Origin: Prunella strophiata | Taxonomy: Eukaryota; Chordata; Aves; Passeriformes; Prunellidae | Assembly (NCBI GenBank): GCA_036583965.1 | Contig: JAZBQD010000014.1 | Location: 3,566,191-3,630,190, forward strand | DNA length: 64,000 nucleotides | Direction of reading: 5' to 3' | In this document: piece by piece, positions 39,730 to 53,302 of the stretch | Layout of the letters: each line of letters opens with the position of its first letter | Numbering within the stretch: the first letter of the stretch is position 1 | The notes under the pieces: model-generated | Database searches by the model: none | Told to the model about the DNA's origin: nothing | What the model saw: only the letters and a program-made list of their open reading frames with translations | Program-made: the position numbers and the translations under genes

Positions 39730-39737
39730 TGACGTCA
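39730..39737. promoter_or_regulatory. Full palindromic CRE octamer TGACGTCA
   Basis: A perfect cAMP-response element octamer lies in GATTGACGTCAGTAG, within a stretch free of simple repeats and beside a retained CpG (GGTCGAAAG). CREB and ATF factors bind this octamer. One octamer in 64 kb can occur by chance, so function is only a possibility. Confidence 0.3.
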
Positions 39738-41241
39738 GTAGAAAGTCTCTCATTAACATCAGTGGGTTTGGTTTTTGGGGCATATGATGGCCCAGATTGT
39801 AATCTCAGTTAAATCCGATTCTGGTAGGGAATTTATTCACTAGTATAACACATTCAAGCTGCTCAAAACTGTTTGCATTAAAAGTTTTCTTAACCATAGG
39901 TAATCCTTTTGCCACAACAAAGCAGCCTGTGATAGCAAGTATATTTTCTTTATTGCATGTTTTCCATGTAGCTTTACTCAGATTTTATTAAAGAAATTCG
40001 TAGCAACTTATCTTCTTTTATAAAAGTTTCTTTTTTTCTGAAATACTGTGATTTATTAGAGCAGAGACATCAAAATTACTCAAAAGAATATAAAATTATA
40101 ACAAAAATCACGAAACACAGTATGTGTGCATATTTATAGATATATGTAACACCTTCATACCCTCTGAAATGAAGTGCAAAAATGAAAACAATTTTAAAAT
40201 TATTAAGACTTTTTCAGCCAAGTCTGTAACCCATATGACAAGATGATCCAGTGGCTTATTTAAAAAAACAATATTCATTAAACATCTAGATTACAAAAAT
40301 AGAATAGTGAAAAAAAAGCCTGGAAAATCACATCAAAATAAAAACTATGCATGTTTACAGCATTATATTTTAAGCAGTGTATTACTCTGCTGCAGTGTCT
40401 GTCTGGAGACATTGACCTAAGTTTTTCAGGTGCAGATGGCATATATTAGCAGAGGGAAAAGTGGGTTTGGGAGATGCGTACAGAAGAGTAGGCTACAACA
40501 GACATGAAAGGAGGAGGTATATGTGCAGAGAACGTTGCTTTAAGTTGGAGGAGATGTGGAGGAGAAGGCTCCTACGTTAATGAAGGCAGGTTTGAAGATG
40601 CTGGAACCAGTTTTGCTTTCCATTAAAATTAATGAGTAGACCTCTGTGGACTCTCACGTGAGGAGGGTTGTGTGCACGTTCCAGGAAGTCACAGAGTTTT
40701 GCCATTGTGCTACCAGGGAAAGTCATTAGGACCACCTTTGTGAAAAACACCGTTTCTACAAGAAATGAAGGGTTAAGACAGAAGAGAATAGAATTAGAAA
40801 ACATAAAGCAATTTCTGCATCCTTTATAGATGGGAGAACTGCTTGAACTGAGAGTAAAAAATATGTCATATGGTGAAGGACATTTAATGTTTAGTTGCTA
40901 TTTTATTTCTTAAAACAACTAGCCAATCAAGGCATTAAGTACTTTATAAAGTCAGGAAATTAATGGTCCTTGTAAAAATTGAAGGTTTTTTTAGAAAGAG
41001 AGCTGTAAAAGAACAAACAATTACAGGTAATCAATACCATTGTTATTAGGAAACCTATGAGAACAACACTTCTTCTCAATTAGGGAAAAACTGTATTTTA
41101 TGTTTCTCTCTTGCAAGCTGATCTTTGTTCGCTCCAGCCTGTAATCTTGGTTTATGCTTTATGGATGGGCTTTGTTCTGGGTGTTTTTGAAGCATTGCTT
41201 GCCTTTTTTAAAGGTTTCAACAGAAGAACAAATAGCAATGA

Positions 41242-41686
<445 letters not shown>

Positions 41687-44600
41687 TAAAGATCTTACGG
41701 TTCTTTTCTGCATTAGGGGTAAATTTTATCAGTGTCCCATCACAGATAATTTTTCTAGCTTTCCCCAAAAAATAGAGTTTAGTGGTCTTTTTGTTATAGT
41801 GGCAACCTCAACATGCCTGCAGTAAGCTAATTTTAATCACCTGGGGGCTTTCACACCACAACTCCCCTCTCCCACTTTCTAGAACTAAAAGAAGTATTAT
41901 TTATCATCGATGTGAGTGTTTCTGTGAAATGATCTGGTGTGCAGGTCATTGTTTGAAAGGTAAGAAGGTAAATTGGGAGTTTGAAAGCTTGTGTGGGACA
42001 CATCACGGTCTGTGTATCTGTAGTGCAGGTGCTATACAGGCAGGGAATGCAGGTGTTCCCAGCACCATGTGTGGCCAGCAAGTCTCAGCTGTGGCTCCTA
42101 GGTGTCACTTCTGGAGAACAGGTGTCTTTCTGAGACCCTCTCTCCAGCTGGTGGTGATAGGACTTGTGCTCTGTGGGCTGGGGTGAAGACCCAAGGTGAG
42201 GATTTTTAATTTTTGCCGGTTTGGGGCAGAGCCCAAGTCCTGGCTGGGAGGTGAAGCTCTCGTGCTCTCTGTAGGTATCTGCTTGCCCACTTACAGCTGC
42301 CTTTTCAGGGCACTGTGAGCCAGTGGTGTGGGCATACTGAGCCTTGTTTCCTAGCCATGAGACTCCATTCTCATTTACACTCACCTGTCCTCTTACAGAA
42401 ATCCATTCCAAATGCTTAAAAGCAGGGCTCTCAGGGCCCACCTCAGTGCTAAAGCATGAGCTGACAGCACCTGCAAGAAAACTTCAGGACAGCCTGCATC
42501 CTGGAGTGGAAGTATGGACACAAACAGGCTGGCACATGCAGGAGCATGACAGGATTGTAAATTAGGCTTTTCTTGACTGGAGCATGCAGTAGGGGTCTGC
42601 TGGGAAACAAATTCTTTGTCTGGGAATTTTTTTAATATTACTTAAAACATTTATTTTGCATGTAGGTTGATGTAATGGTCAGTGCCATAGCATACCTTGT
42701 GCCTTTGGATGGAGGAGATTGCAGGGGGAATGGGTGGGAAGGAGACCAGGCTTTTATCTGAGAGAGGAAAGAACAAGGAGTTCTGGGCAGTGTATAAATA
42801 CTCTGAGTCTGAGGTTGTACAAGCTGCACAGACTCCATTAAGGAAAGGCCACAGATAGACATGAGAATGGTTACAGAGCTTGTGCATTATCTCAGCTCTA
42901 CTAAAATGAAAATATACAGTACAAACAAAAGATCTACAGCTTTGTGAAGAGATTGGGAGAGAGAGGAGGGGGAGCAACTGAATGTTGGGCTTTGCAAATG
43001 CGTGCAACAAAAAATCTTTTCTTCCCTCTAGCCATTGTTCTATTGTCTTTCAAAGGCCATTAAATTGAACAGCAGGTTGTGATGAAAATTTCATTAAGCC
43101 CTAGTTAAATCATTATGAGGGTGCCATATTCATGTCTCTGCTTACTCCCCATCCAGGAAAAAATGAATAGGAAAGAGTTGAGCTTTTTTTCCCTTTCTCC
43201 TTAAAAGCGAACTAACAAAAGTTCAGAAGTTAGAAGAGAATGGGAAATGGGACATGAAACAAAAGGAGGCCAGAGAGGTGAGGTGGCTGGGAAGAAAATT
43301 AGACTTGCATAAGAGCATTGAAAGGTGGTGAGGGACAAATACATCATTTTGACAAGCCTCCCTCCCCCTTCCCTTCAGCCAACATGGTTGTTTTTAGAGT
43401 GGCTAATTAAAAAATATATATTTCTGGGTGCAGATGGCTAGACTGTTCTTAGAGGTCCTCTACAAATATGGGTCTTTTTCCCTAAATGAGATATATACTG
43501 ATACAACACCGTGTCCTCTCTGTTTGAACTCCAGCAGAAAATTATTGTCATGTCTTCTTCATGTAGTGCTAAAGTAAAATTGTCAGTCATCACTGGTTGC
43601 TAGTCAGATAATTAGCATATTAATGAATTTCCTTGTGAATGAGGTGTTACAAGTGGGAATCTTTGATAGTACATGTAGGTAAAAAAGCAGCAATTTGTGA
43701 TAAATGCGTATTTCAGTAATGATTTTTAGTCTTGCTAGTTTGTAAAGCTTTGTGGGATGAAGATCAAGAATCTTGGTTAAGCTTTGCTGCATTATGTCAA
43801 CAAGAATAATATAATACTTTATTTCCCTTTGGGAAGAAAGGGAAACATTTGCACCAGTAGTTGAGGTTTAATTAAATCAATTTCCTGTGAATCTTTCAAA
43901 GACCAGATATGAGCCAGATTCCCATTTCTCTATGTACTCAAAAGTTTATATATTATTTAACTTGTACAATGGGCTGTGTTTGCTCTCTTTTTATTGTTTG
44001 AAATAGTCCTCTGAATTGCTGTGGGAAACGTGCTTTTCAAGCATTCTCTCAAATGGCCTGTTTTCCTCAAAATCAGAAAAAAAGGGAAGGGCTGCATAGA
44101 CAACTTCAGCTCTCAATTCAAACCCCATATCAGTCAGGGAAATGGGCTTCTCTTTTCTGAAACGGGCTTTAAGGACAAGTGAGATATTCCAAAATATTGA
44201 TAACAGGTTTGACTCTTTCTAAGAAACTTCATTTAAACAAGGGAAACTGTTTTCTTCAATTACGTTTGTTAGAAAATAAAAGTAAAAACTAGTTAATTTT
44301 GTTGGTAAAGGACAAGAATTTTTACATTTTAAACATACTGCTCAGAGTGCAGCAATGTACAAATGTAAACATTTCCCTGTACTCACACATGAGCTGATCA
44401 GGGAAGCATCACTCTTCACACAAATGGTTTTCATGTAGATTTGTTGTGTATGCACCCTTGGTGAGTGTGCCCTGTAGGATCCCACACTGCCTGCTTTTCC
44501 AAAAGCTCAGCACTGCCTTTTCCTCCTTGGATATGACCTGCGGGCATTGGGGGGTGTTTTTATAGGGGTTTATACTTAGCTCCAAAGCTCCTTGCTCCTT

Positions 44601-45698
44601 TTCTTTCCCCCCTGATTTTGCCATTTTCCTGCTGCTGGATGGAAGTCTGTGATTGACAATGAGCCATGCTGACACAGAGACAGAAGTGTTTCAGTGGATC
44701 TAAAACTCACGGAATTTTACTCATTACTAATACAGTGCTCATTTTTCTTCTCTCAAATTCTGTGGAAAATCCTTATATGCAGCTTCAGTATTCGGCCCCC
44801 AAAGGCATAAACCTATTACTGAAGTCACACAATGTTATTTTACATGAAACATTCTGTCCTTTCTAACTTGAGCTTCAGAAGAGGAGTCAGTCCCCTTTTA
44901 TTCCTGGTGCACAATAATGAAGATAATGGAGTGGGTTTGGAGAAGCCTTATACACTGTGACAGACCTCAAGCCCTTGCCCTGAGGGTCGTCTGCCAACCA
45001 TGGGATTCCTTTTGCAGCTAAAATCATTAGGAGAATGAGATACAGGCATGTTTTTCTTCTGTTTTCTTCAGGCATCAGAGGATGGCAGAGACTCTCTGTC
45101 TGTCTGTTCTCCTCATTTGTAGAAATGAAATGGAAATCTCTTTGAAGTCACTGAGCTTGACACAAGTTTGTGAAAGAAAAGACCAAAGCAACCACTTAGC
45201 TTTTCCTTGCACTATTAATGTGATTGGATTGCTGTATTTTAATTTATGGCCTGTGCTTGTGGAAAATTAAATCTCTGAGATCTCTGTAGCCTTTCCCCTA
45301 AACGTATGGCTCGGCTTCTGGAAAGGAAAGAGGCAAACAAATAAATTCCTTCCTATTTTTAGAATAAGCTGGAGTATTTTTCGGCTCTTCACATCTCCTA
45401 ACTTTTCATTAAGAATCAATCCTCTTTTTCCATTTTGGCAGTTTTAGCAGGTTATGTATCTGTTCATCTTTAAAACCTTCATAGTGGGTCTTCTGAGGCC
45501 AGACCCGTGTTGTTGCATGGAATTTGTAGGAATTCTGTACAGAGAATTCTTGATATGAACATCTACCTGATGAGCTTGTGTGGGTGCAGTCATTCATCTG
45601 CATGGCTCTTTCTTCCTTGGGAAGGACCTCTGAAACTCAGTTCAGTTGGGCTGTTCAAGTGAATGCTTTGAATTTTCCATAAAGACACATACACAGAT

Positions 45699-45722
45699 AT
45701 ACACACACACACATATATATAA
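45699..45722 (+). repeat. CA/TA microsatellite
   Basis: An alternating stretch of AC repeats passing into AT repeats (ACACACACACATATATAT). It is a simple repeat. Confidence 0.8.
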
Positions 45723-47639
45723 TGTATTGTATGTATTTAGACATAAACACATATGAACACACGCTCACACAAATTATTCACTTATTGTTTCATATTTTTC
45801 CTGCTCCAAAATTTTGATCTTACAGTCCTTAGGTCTTCAGAGGGGGAGCAGTTAATCTCAGCTGTTTAGTGAGAGGGGAATATGTGTGTTTGCAGAGCTT
45901 TAACAGGCAATGTGAGTACTAGAGCCTCATGTATTATAGCAGGCAGCAGTACTGTAAGTAATTACTTGTCGTGAAAAAAAGGAAGAGAAGAGCCTCTTGG
46001 GCATGATTTTTGTCTTCTGAACATCCCCCAAAGGCTATTTGTATTTGATGTTTAAGTTTACATTATAAATCACAACACCTGTTAATGTGGTAATTTAAAT
46101 GACTGTTGTTTAAGCAGTTCTGTAATCTGTAAAAGTGAGCCATGCTGAATTCAGACTCTCTGGTTGAAGTATCTCCTAACATTATCAAACTTTTAATCAG
46201 CAAATCTTGTAAAAAAATCAAGATGTCTCCCTCTTTTTAAGCCACAGATTCCAAAGCAGGCCATTCATGGGCACGAGAAGGGTGGCCTTTGAAATGCAGA
46301 CTCTTGTTTTTGAATCACATCTGATGAGATGGGAGGAAATAAAGTGCACAGATTCGGGAAAGGCCTAAGGATACTGTAATTGGTTGAGGTTTAAAGTTCT
46401 TTTATTTGGTTCCTCACTGTCCCCTTTGACAGAGTGCGTGTTGAAGAGGCTTTGTAATGCTTTTCCACTGAAGGACAAACAAGGGTACTTTGCAGTTGAG
46501 TACTTTCAAGTTTTGCTGGTGCACTCCTGCTGCTGTGCAAGGATGCTTCAGGTGCCTTGTGGTTCCATGCTCATCTCTGCAGTCTGTCACCAGAAAATGT
46601 GTCTTTTCTTGTAGAGCAGGCCAGCATCAAACTTCCATTGCTTCTTTCAAAGACCCTGCCATATGGGAATGTGCCTTCACATACTGCTGATACAAATAAA
46701 AAATAATTAAAACATGTGAAAGTTTATTTGTGAAATAGGAAGAGAAGGCCCCGTTAAATACTGTAGCTTAAATTTTTATTAACAAATGCTTTAACTCTAG
46801 AACAGAGGTAGCCTAGTTTGAAGCCTTGCCAGCTCTGACTTGCTCAAAGTGAAGTTTATTCATTTGTTGCCTTCAGTTTTTTAAGTGTTTTCCTTCCCAA
46901 CAGTTTAGCCTGATAGTCACGGTTCATTTCAATGGATGTTTTCAAAATTTGCTTAGATTCCCTTCCAACTCTCTCTTCTTTACAGCCTCAAAGGTTTTTA
47001 GCTTTTGGATTTTTCTTCTTCCTTTTGATAAAGGCATCTGAGGTGCTGATACAGCATCTTAAATATAGAAGAAAGCATTATGGTCAAGTGAAGATACAGG
47101 AAACTAGTGCTTTTGGAGAGAAGATGCAGCCCTTCTCTCCCCCTCCCTGGTTCAGAATGAAAGTCTCCTCAGATGAATCTCTACAATTAAAATTTCCTTC
47201 TGGGTTGTGTTCACTCCATAATATTGAACAAGCAGAGCCAAAGCAGAACGCTTTCTCTTTTCCCTTCTCATCTTTAACAGCACAAGGTATAAATGGTTCA
47301 GCAAGGCAAAAATAATTATTTGGGCTGCTGTCTGCCCTTTGTCCCCTAGGTAGCCAGACTCCTCACCAGCTGTGATTTATTTCAGGAGGGGTTTTCAAAT
47401 TCTGCTGTCACTTTTGACCCCACATCATGTCGCTGTGCGTTTCCCCTGTTGTATTCCACCTAGATCAGCTTGCGTTTTTGTTTGCTCTTTTTCTAATTAT
47501 TTTTTTTAATTTATTATTATTCTGTTTTGATTTCCCCCTCCCCTGGAAAAGCCATTAGCTTTCTGCCCTTGGTTTGGTGCTTGGGTGAGTGCTGGAGGAG
47601 CCTCTGCAGTGCCCAGCTGTAGGTGGGAGTGTGCCAGCT

Positions 47640-48245
47640 CCTTGTGCGTGCTCGTGTGCCGCAGCTTTCGGGGATGTCATTTATTCGGGAGTGAAGAGCA
47701 AGCCACCTGTTTCTCAGGCCTCTTGTCCCTCATATTAAAGGTTCAAGCCCTTGCTGAATAGTAACATCTTAATCTGGGCAGCACACACACCATTTAGCTG
47801 GAACCTATTTGTCGAGCTAGCAGGATTTGTGGGATTTTTTTTCCCCTTTCTCTTACCCCTGAGGCGCTTGTCACGACCGTGCATTTTAAAATTAATCAGA
47901 CCTCCCAGGCATTGTGTGACTGTGTGGTTTAACATGAAGAAGTGGATATCAAGTATTTGCCCTAATTAAATAGGCCTGCTTGGTTTTGTTCTAGTGGGTG
48001 CTTGGTCTTTTTTTTAATAAGAGCTGCTCACGGAGGAGGCACGGCCGGCTCTAGAGTTGGTGGAGAGCTCACTTCAAAGTTTTCCTCGCCACCTGCGCCC
48101 TGGGTGCTGGGATCTGAAGGGCTCCCTGCCTTCTTTCTGAGCAGCACCGTTTGTGGGGAGTGAGTGGAGGGGGAAGGGGGGAGTGCAGCCAAAAGAGAGA
48201 GAGAGCAGTGCGGGAAGGGGAGGTGAGGAGCTGGGACGAGCATGT
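47640..48245. promoter_or_regulatory. GC- and CpG-richer intronic block, candidate regulatory region
   Basis: About 17 CpGs by eye in roughly 600 bases, against a background near one per 100 or fewer. The first half holds mixed, non-repetitive sequence such as GAGGCGCTTGTCACGACCG and AAAATTAATCAGACCTCCC. The second half is purine-rich with G runs at 48155-48158, 48169-48173, 48176-48181, 48212-48214 and 48217-48220. No splice-flanked coding frame is visible. A regulatory element is plausible but unproven. Confidence 0.25.
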
Positions 48246-51008
48246 GCATTGGCTTTGGGAGCTGATTAAGATGACCTGTCATCCTGTCTGATTAGCTTTA
48301 GCTCTCAGTCTGTGCCATGAGCTATTCACAAGGCTGTCTTGTGTCTTCTGTTTACCAGAAGCAAGGGAAAGCCTCTAGTACGGCAAGGAGCAACATTTGC
48401 AGCAGTTCCCACTTGCTTGTTTAGCTAATGAAGTAGCCTTGTAAAAACACTCCTAGGTTTGGAGCTGTTGCTGAGTTTTATTAGATACGTGTCTGTTCAA
48501 CATTGATATTTTTAAGGTGGTTTGAGGGTTGCCAGCTTTCTGCATCTGTGTGCATCTCCTGCACTGTACATAGGCTGTGCTGGGAGGGCAGAATTCCTTT
48601 CAGCACCTTCCCTTCTCATACATTTAATTGTAATGTGGGTTTCTGCATTGCCTCAGGAGAAGGCATACTCTATGTGCATGATTTCTATGATGTATGAATT
48701 CAAAAAGTGCTCAAATACCCAGTAAAGGAGAGTTGGGGGGAACTCTCTGCCCTAAGCACCCCAAAACCTGTTACACAGTAATTAAGGACTGATAGCATTT
48801 AGCAATTCAACGAGTTAATTTTAGCCAAAAACTAGTAGAAAATTTGGAACAGTCAACATTTTTAGACAAAATGTTTCTTTGGAAATGATATTTTTTGTTT
48901 TTAAATGTTTAAGATGATTAATCTGAAAGAGAAATGAAAACATTTCAATTAGGATTAAATAAAACACTTTGGGTCAGGTGGAAACAGCTTTTCCCCTGAC
49001 TTGGTTTGGCAGCTGAAATGAAAAAATGCAAACTAGTCAAACAAAAATGAGTTGCAAAACCTGGTGAGGCTTTGGGGGTGTTTTTGTATCTAATGACCTG
49101 AGAAGGACAAATGAACAGTTGCTTTACAGACACTTAAATCTATCTGAATGTTGCACACTGTGGTTTTGAGGGCAATCTGTAATATTAGTCGGAAAAGCTT
49201 TCAAAATTCGATTTTCTCCAAACGTGCAAATTTCTATGCCTTCTGAAGCCTCAAGTCAGCAAAGTTTTGTAGCACCTAGGGCATTTTACTTTGGAGCAGA
49301 TTTTGGAGCACACAACATTAGGTGTGTTTGGCCTGTCTGTGCAGCCAAAACCTCAGAGTCTGTTCTAGAGGACCTGGGAATCTGCAGTTGGTATACCCCA
49401 GAATTTTACTTGGCTTTCTGGAAAGGTTCTTGACAGCCCAGTACACAGTAAAAAGAAAAGCTCTGTTTATTTATTTATTTCCATAGCAGTTCAAATTGCT
49501 GAAGTAAAACCCAGCAGGTCGGTAGGATGATACTCCACTGATTTAAAAGTTTATTGTACGTCCATGCACCAACTCACTGCCATCTTTCCCTTCCTCTCCC
49601 AGTATTATTATTCCTATTTTATTTTTAATTTCAAACCTTGGCAGAACCCAAATGTAAAGAACATATTGACACTGCCAAGCATCTGTCTGGTGCTTGACAG
49701 CATCTTAGAAACCCTTCCAGTGTTTCCTCTGGGTTGCTATTGGTTATTTAACAACACAATGCAAACGGTGCAGTGTGGGTGTATGTGAAAAGGAAAGAAA
49801 GGTTGAGGTGGGGGGAAGGAGCCCTGCACGAGTAAATATGTCTTTCATCATACCTTTTGTTTGGTCTGTTTGCTGTGTGCTATTCAGCAGTCAATAGAGG
49901 TTGTTTGACGGTTCTGCAAAGGGGTAGGAAACCTTTTCTTAAACTTTTATTCTGCTGCTTTTGTCTCAGTCCCCAAAGTTCTCTGCTTTTGTTCTCTTGC
50001 CCCATTTTGTTGTCACCTGTCTGTTGTTGGAGGGGTTTTGTTGCTGGTGTGAGGTAAGCTGATACTCACGCCATGCTTCCTGGTTGGGAGTGTTCTTCTA
50101 CAGGTGGAGTGGACTTGAGAGAGCTTAGGGGAGATTTGCTGCACTGGTCTTTGGGGCAATAGAGTTCTTTCAAGCTTTCATTTTAATATATTTATTTATC
50201 CAGAGGAGGGAAGTGGGAAGTGAATGAAGAGAAAAATCAGGCTCTGCTTTCTGCTGAAGAATGCCCTGTTAGCACTTGTGTGGCTGGGTAAGGCTTTCTG
50301 AGATGTTTAGCCTTGATTTAATTCGTATTTAAGATTTCTCCTCCCAGCACATTAATATAATGTCAACGTAGAATGCCTTGCATGGTGTAATTACTGGAGA
50401 GAGCAGTAGTTGGGGAAACAGACGGTAATTGAACACATGGCTGTTTATTACAACAGGACAGTGCTCCTACACTGGTATTTAGGGCATTAATAGGGAAGAA
50501 TTGATTTGTTGTTTTAAGATGAATTCAATCACTGTTGCTCAGGCCTTTGTTTGTTCAGGCCGAGTTATGCTTTGTTTGTGTTATGTGCCCAAGAGGTTTA
50601 CACACCACAGCGTGGCATTAGTCATGCAGAGGGCTTGGGAGCAGAGAGCCATTTACATGAACAAAGGACATTTTTCTTTTTGGCTCTGTTTATCTTCCTC
50701 TCCAGTTTTGTTGCCCTCTAATCTATCTCCATCTCTCCCTCCCTCCTTTCCCCCCCTCTCCTCCCCACCCCAAACATTTCTAATCAATGCAGAGGTCCTC
50801 CCACGTTCTTCCTTCCTCCTCCTCCTGATTCACCCTCCTGGAGACAAATGGGGCAGTGACTGACAGCTGGCAACATGGGGCTCTGGTGTGGGGTAAAAGG
50901 TGGTGGCTTCAAGGTTTTCCAAGGAGTGGCTGGGGCTGGGGCCAGCAAGGATTGCTTCCAGAGTGAGCAGAGGGGAACGAGCTGTGCCCTGCACATCTCC
51001 ACTCTGGG

Positions 51009-51563
51009 TGATGCCTTGAGAGGCTGCCCTAGAGCAGAGGCTGGACAGAGTTACAGAATAAAGCAGGGATTTATTAAAAGGATCTCCTCCATGGATCCAC
51101 CTTGGGCAGCACCAGAGCCCAGCCAGGGCTGTACCCAAGATGAACCAAAATGGTCCCAAAATGAACCCAAGATGAACCAAAATGGTCCCAAAATGAACCC
51201 AAGATGGACCAAAATGGGCACAAAATGAACCCAAGATGAACCAAAATGGCCCCAAAATGCACCAATGGTCACGGGGTCTCTCACTGTGACCAGTTCTGCT
51301 CCATTTGCACCTTGGAGTTCATTGTCCCATTCCAGCTTTAGCCCCTGCAGTCCCACCCTGCTTGTTTTTCTCTCTTCAGCCCACGCTGTTTGTGCTCTTG
51401 GGCTGAGATTTGGATCATTTGTCCTTGGTGCCCAGCTGGAGCAGGAATTGTTTTGTCTCCCTGCTCTGTGCACAGAGCTCACCATGCCCTAAAGTGAAGC
51501 CCAGACCCACACACTAAAGCAGCACAGAATCTGAAACACAGAAAAGCTAAACCTGAGCCATCA
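51009..51563 (-). mobile_element. Solo LTR, copy B, with expanded internal repeat
   Basis: This 555-bp element is a second copy of the LTR at 32405-32866, in the same orientation, with the same TGATGCC start and GCCATCA end. Outside the internal repeat about 95% of bases match by eye. The extra length comes from four 32-bp units where copy A has one. On the probable sense (minus) strand an AATAAA signal (TTTATT at 51070-51075 on +) lies near the 3' end. No retroviral coding region accompanies it. A 144-codon open frame crosses it on the minus strand, but it is built from the repeat and the LTR body and resembles no retroviral protein. No target-site duplication is obvious (flanks CTGGG and CAGGA). 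Confidence 0.7.
51134..51261 (+). repeat. Four tandem copies of a 32-bp unit inside LTR copy B
   Basis: Units lie at 51134-51165, 51166-51197, 51198-51229 and 51230-51261. Each begins CCCAAGATG and contains ACCAAAATGG, then a CCCAAAATG-like end. The first two are identical; the third and fourth differ at a few positions. The unit is itself made of three roughly 10-11 base pieces around CCAAAATG. Copy A has one unit, so expansion took place in this lineage of the element or after insertion. Confidence 0.95.
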
Positions 51564-52482
51564 CAGGAGTTTGGTGTCATGGAATGAGTGCACCTTTGGT
51601 GGGTCCTGCTGGCTTGTGCTCTGTAGGGTAGCCCTGAGCAGGCACATCCTGGGAGTGCAGGAACATCCTGCCCTCCTCTCACTGGTGCAGGCTGGAGGGA
51701 GGAGGACAAAGCCATCTGACTCAAGTTGAATTCCTGGTCTCCCTGTTGTGAGCAGCATGGTTTATATTTTAGGCTCATTGTGCTTGAGAGGAATCATGTC
51801 TTTGTTTCTGAGTGTGGGAGAGTTAATGGACACTTCAGGGTGGTGTGGGCCAAATTCTGCTCTTGGATACGAGTTCATCACTCCCACTGAGTATGCAAGA
51901 GCTTTAGGAAGGCAACATTTGACCCACTACAGGATTGGTAAAGAACACAACGTGACTTGTTTTTCTATCCCTCTGCAGACAGGGATTAGGCCTGTTCCTA
52001 GAAGGAGCAGGATTAAAAGAACTGAAAGGTAACAACAGCAGCCAAGTCTGTGGGGTCACTAATGGATGGAAAATTTTATTGCCTGGCTGGTAAGATGCTT
52101 GTACCTAAGCAGAGCAGTGCAGGATGAATTGCATTTTGGGGTACAGAAAGTACTGGCTTTGCACAGGGAAGGAGAAGCACAGATGTGTGACACGGAGAGC
52201 CAGATTCTTCCTGTCAGGGAGAAAAAGCAATTTCCTACACTGCAATGTGCAAGGAACCTCCATGGTTCATCTTTTAGCTGTAATTTATTAAATTATTGGA
52301 TCTGCAGATAAATAATGGACACACAGGAGATGAGGTCTGTGGATGTGAAGTCCAGCAGAGGCTGTTGGTTGTGTTTGGGACATGCTACTTGGCTACTAAT
52401 TATAATTGTTTTCCTAAATATCTAGGAATTGCAGTTGCAAAGGCCAGCCCATACGCCCAAAGGAAAATATGATTTCCATCTC

Positions 52483-52509
52483 AAAAAAAAAAACCAAAAA
52501 AAAAAAAAA
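52483..52509 (+). repeat. A-rich run interrupted by CC
   Basis: Eleven A, then CC, then fourteen A, followed by CCCCAAAT. It is a simple low-complexity repeat. Confidence 0.85.
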
Positions 52510-53264
52510 CCCCAAATAATTATTGCATTGCACTGCCAATAAACAAGAATGATAAAGCCAAAGATACAAAAGCCTCAAAGTTAGGAACGGTGTCCAAGTG
52601 CTTTATCAGAAAGGAAAGTGGCTCTCCTGCCTTGGAAGTGGTTATCCCAGTGTCCTGTTTTTGCAGTACAGTCTGGAATGTTGCATCAGTCTTGTACTGT
52701 AGATTAGCCCACACAATCTTAGGGTAAATAGTCTAGAGACAAAGATCACATGGAAGAAGAAAGCCTCTTGTTTTTTTAGTGCACCCTGATGTTTTTGTGC
52801 TAGACATTTTTTTTCTTTTCTGTTCTGCCCACAACACATACCCCGTTTCAGTAACTGAGCATCTTATCTCCCACAGAGTCAGGCATCAGGGGGAAAAAAA
52901 AAGAAAAAGCAAAAAAAAGTCAACTACTAACCAGAAAAAATGGTTTCAGCTGTAGTGATTACTGTGTATTTATTTGATCCTGTAGGTTTGCTGGCTTGTT
53001 GCAAAGTGTAAAGCATGTTAGTGCATTTTTACTGAGATATCTATATACAAGACCTAAATAAAGCCATGTATTTCCAAATAGTTACATTTCCATGTATATG
53101 AGATTAATATATGAAGATGAAACTTGAGGACAGCAGGCTCTTGCTAATGATTGTCAGCTGCAAAAATTCTGGATTCCACACTGGTCTCATGCACAGCTTT
53201 AATCAGCAATGGTGTTTAACTAAATATGGAGACATTTCACTGAAGATTATTTTATTTTAAGTCC

Positions 53265-53302
53265 TTTTTTTTTTCTTTTTTTTTTTTTTTTTTTTTTTTT
53301 TT
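53265..53302 (+). repeat. Poly(T) run, 10 T + C + 27 T
   Basis: A T tract broken by a single C at 53275. On the minus strand it would be a poly(A) tail of something transcribed leftward, but no retrocopy is recognisable next to it. Confidence 0.9.

Noticed and set aside
46932..47315. 127-codon open frame on the + strand
   Set aside because: Phe-rich run reflects a T-rich tract; no resemblance to a known protein and no flanking splice signals that fit SOX5.
51051..51485. 144-codon minus-strand frame with periodic HFG/FGSSW-like residues
   Set aside because: It is the translation of the LTR body and its 32-bp tandem repeat; copy A has a similar frame without the array, and there is no resemblance to a retroviral protein.
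51835..51895. CCAAATTCTGCTCT phrase that recalls an ancient amniote repeat
   Set aside because: Only a short match from memory; needs a repeat-library search before it can be called.
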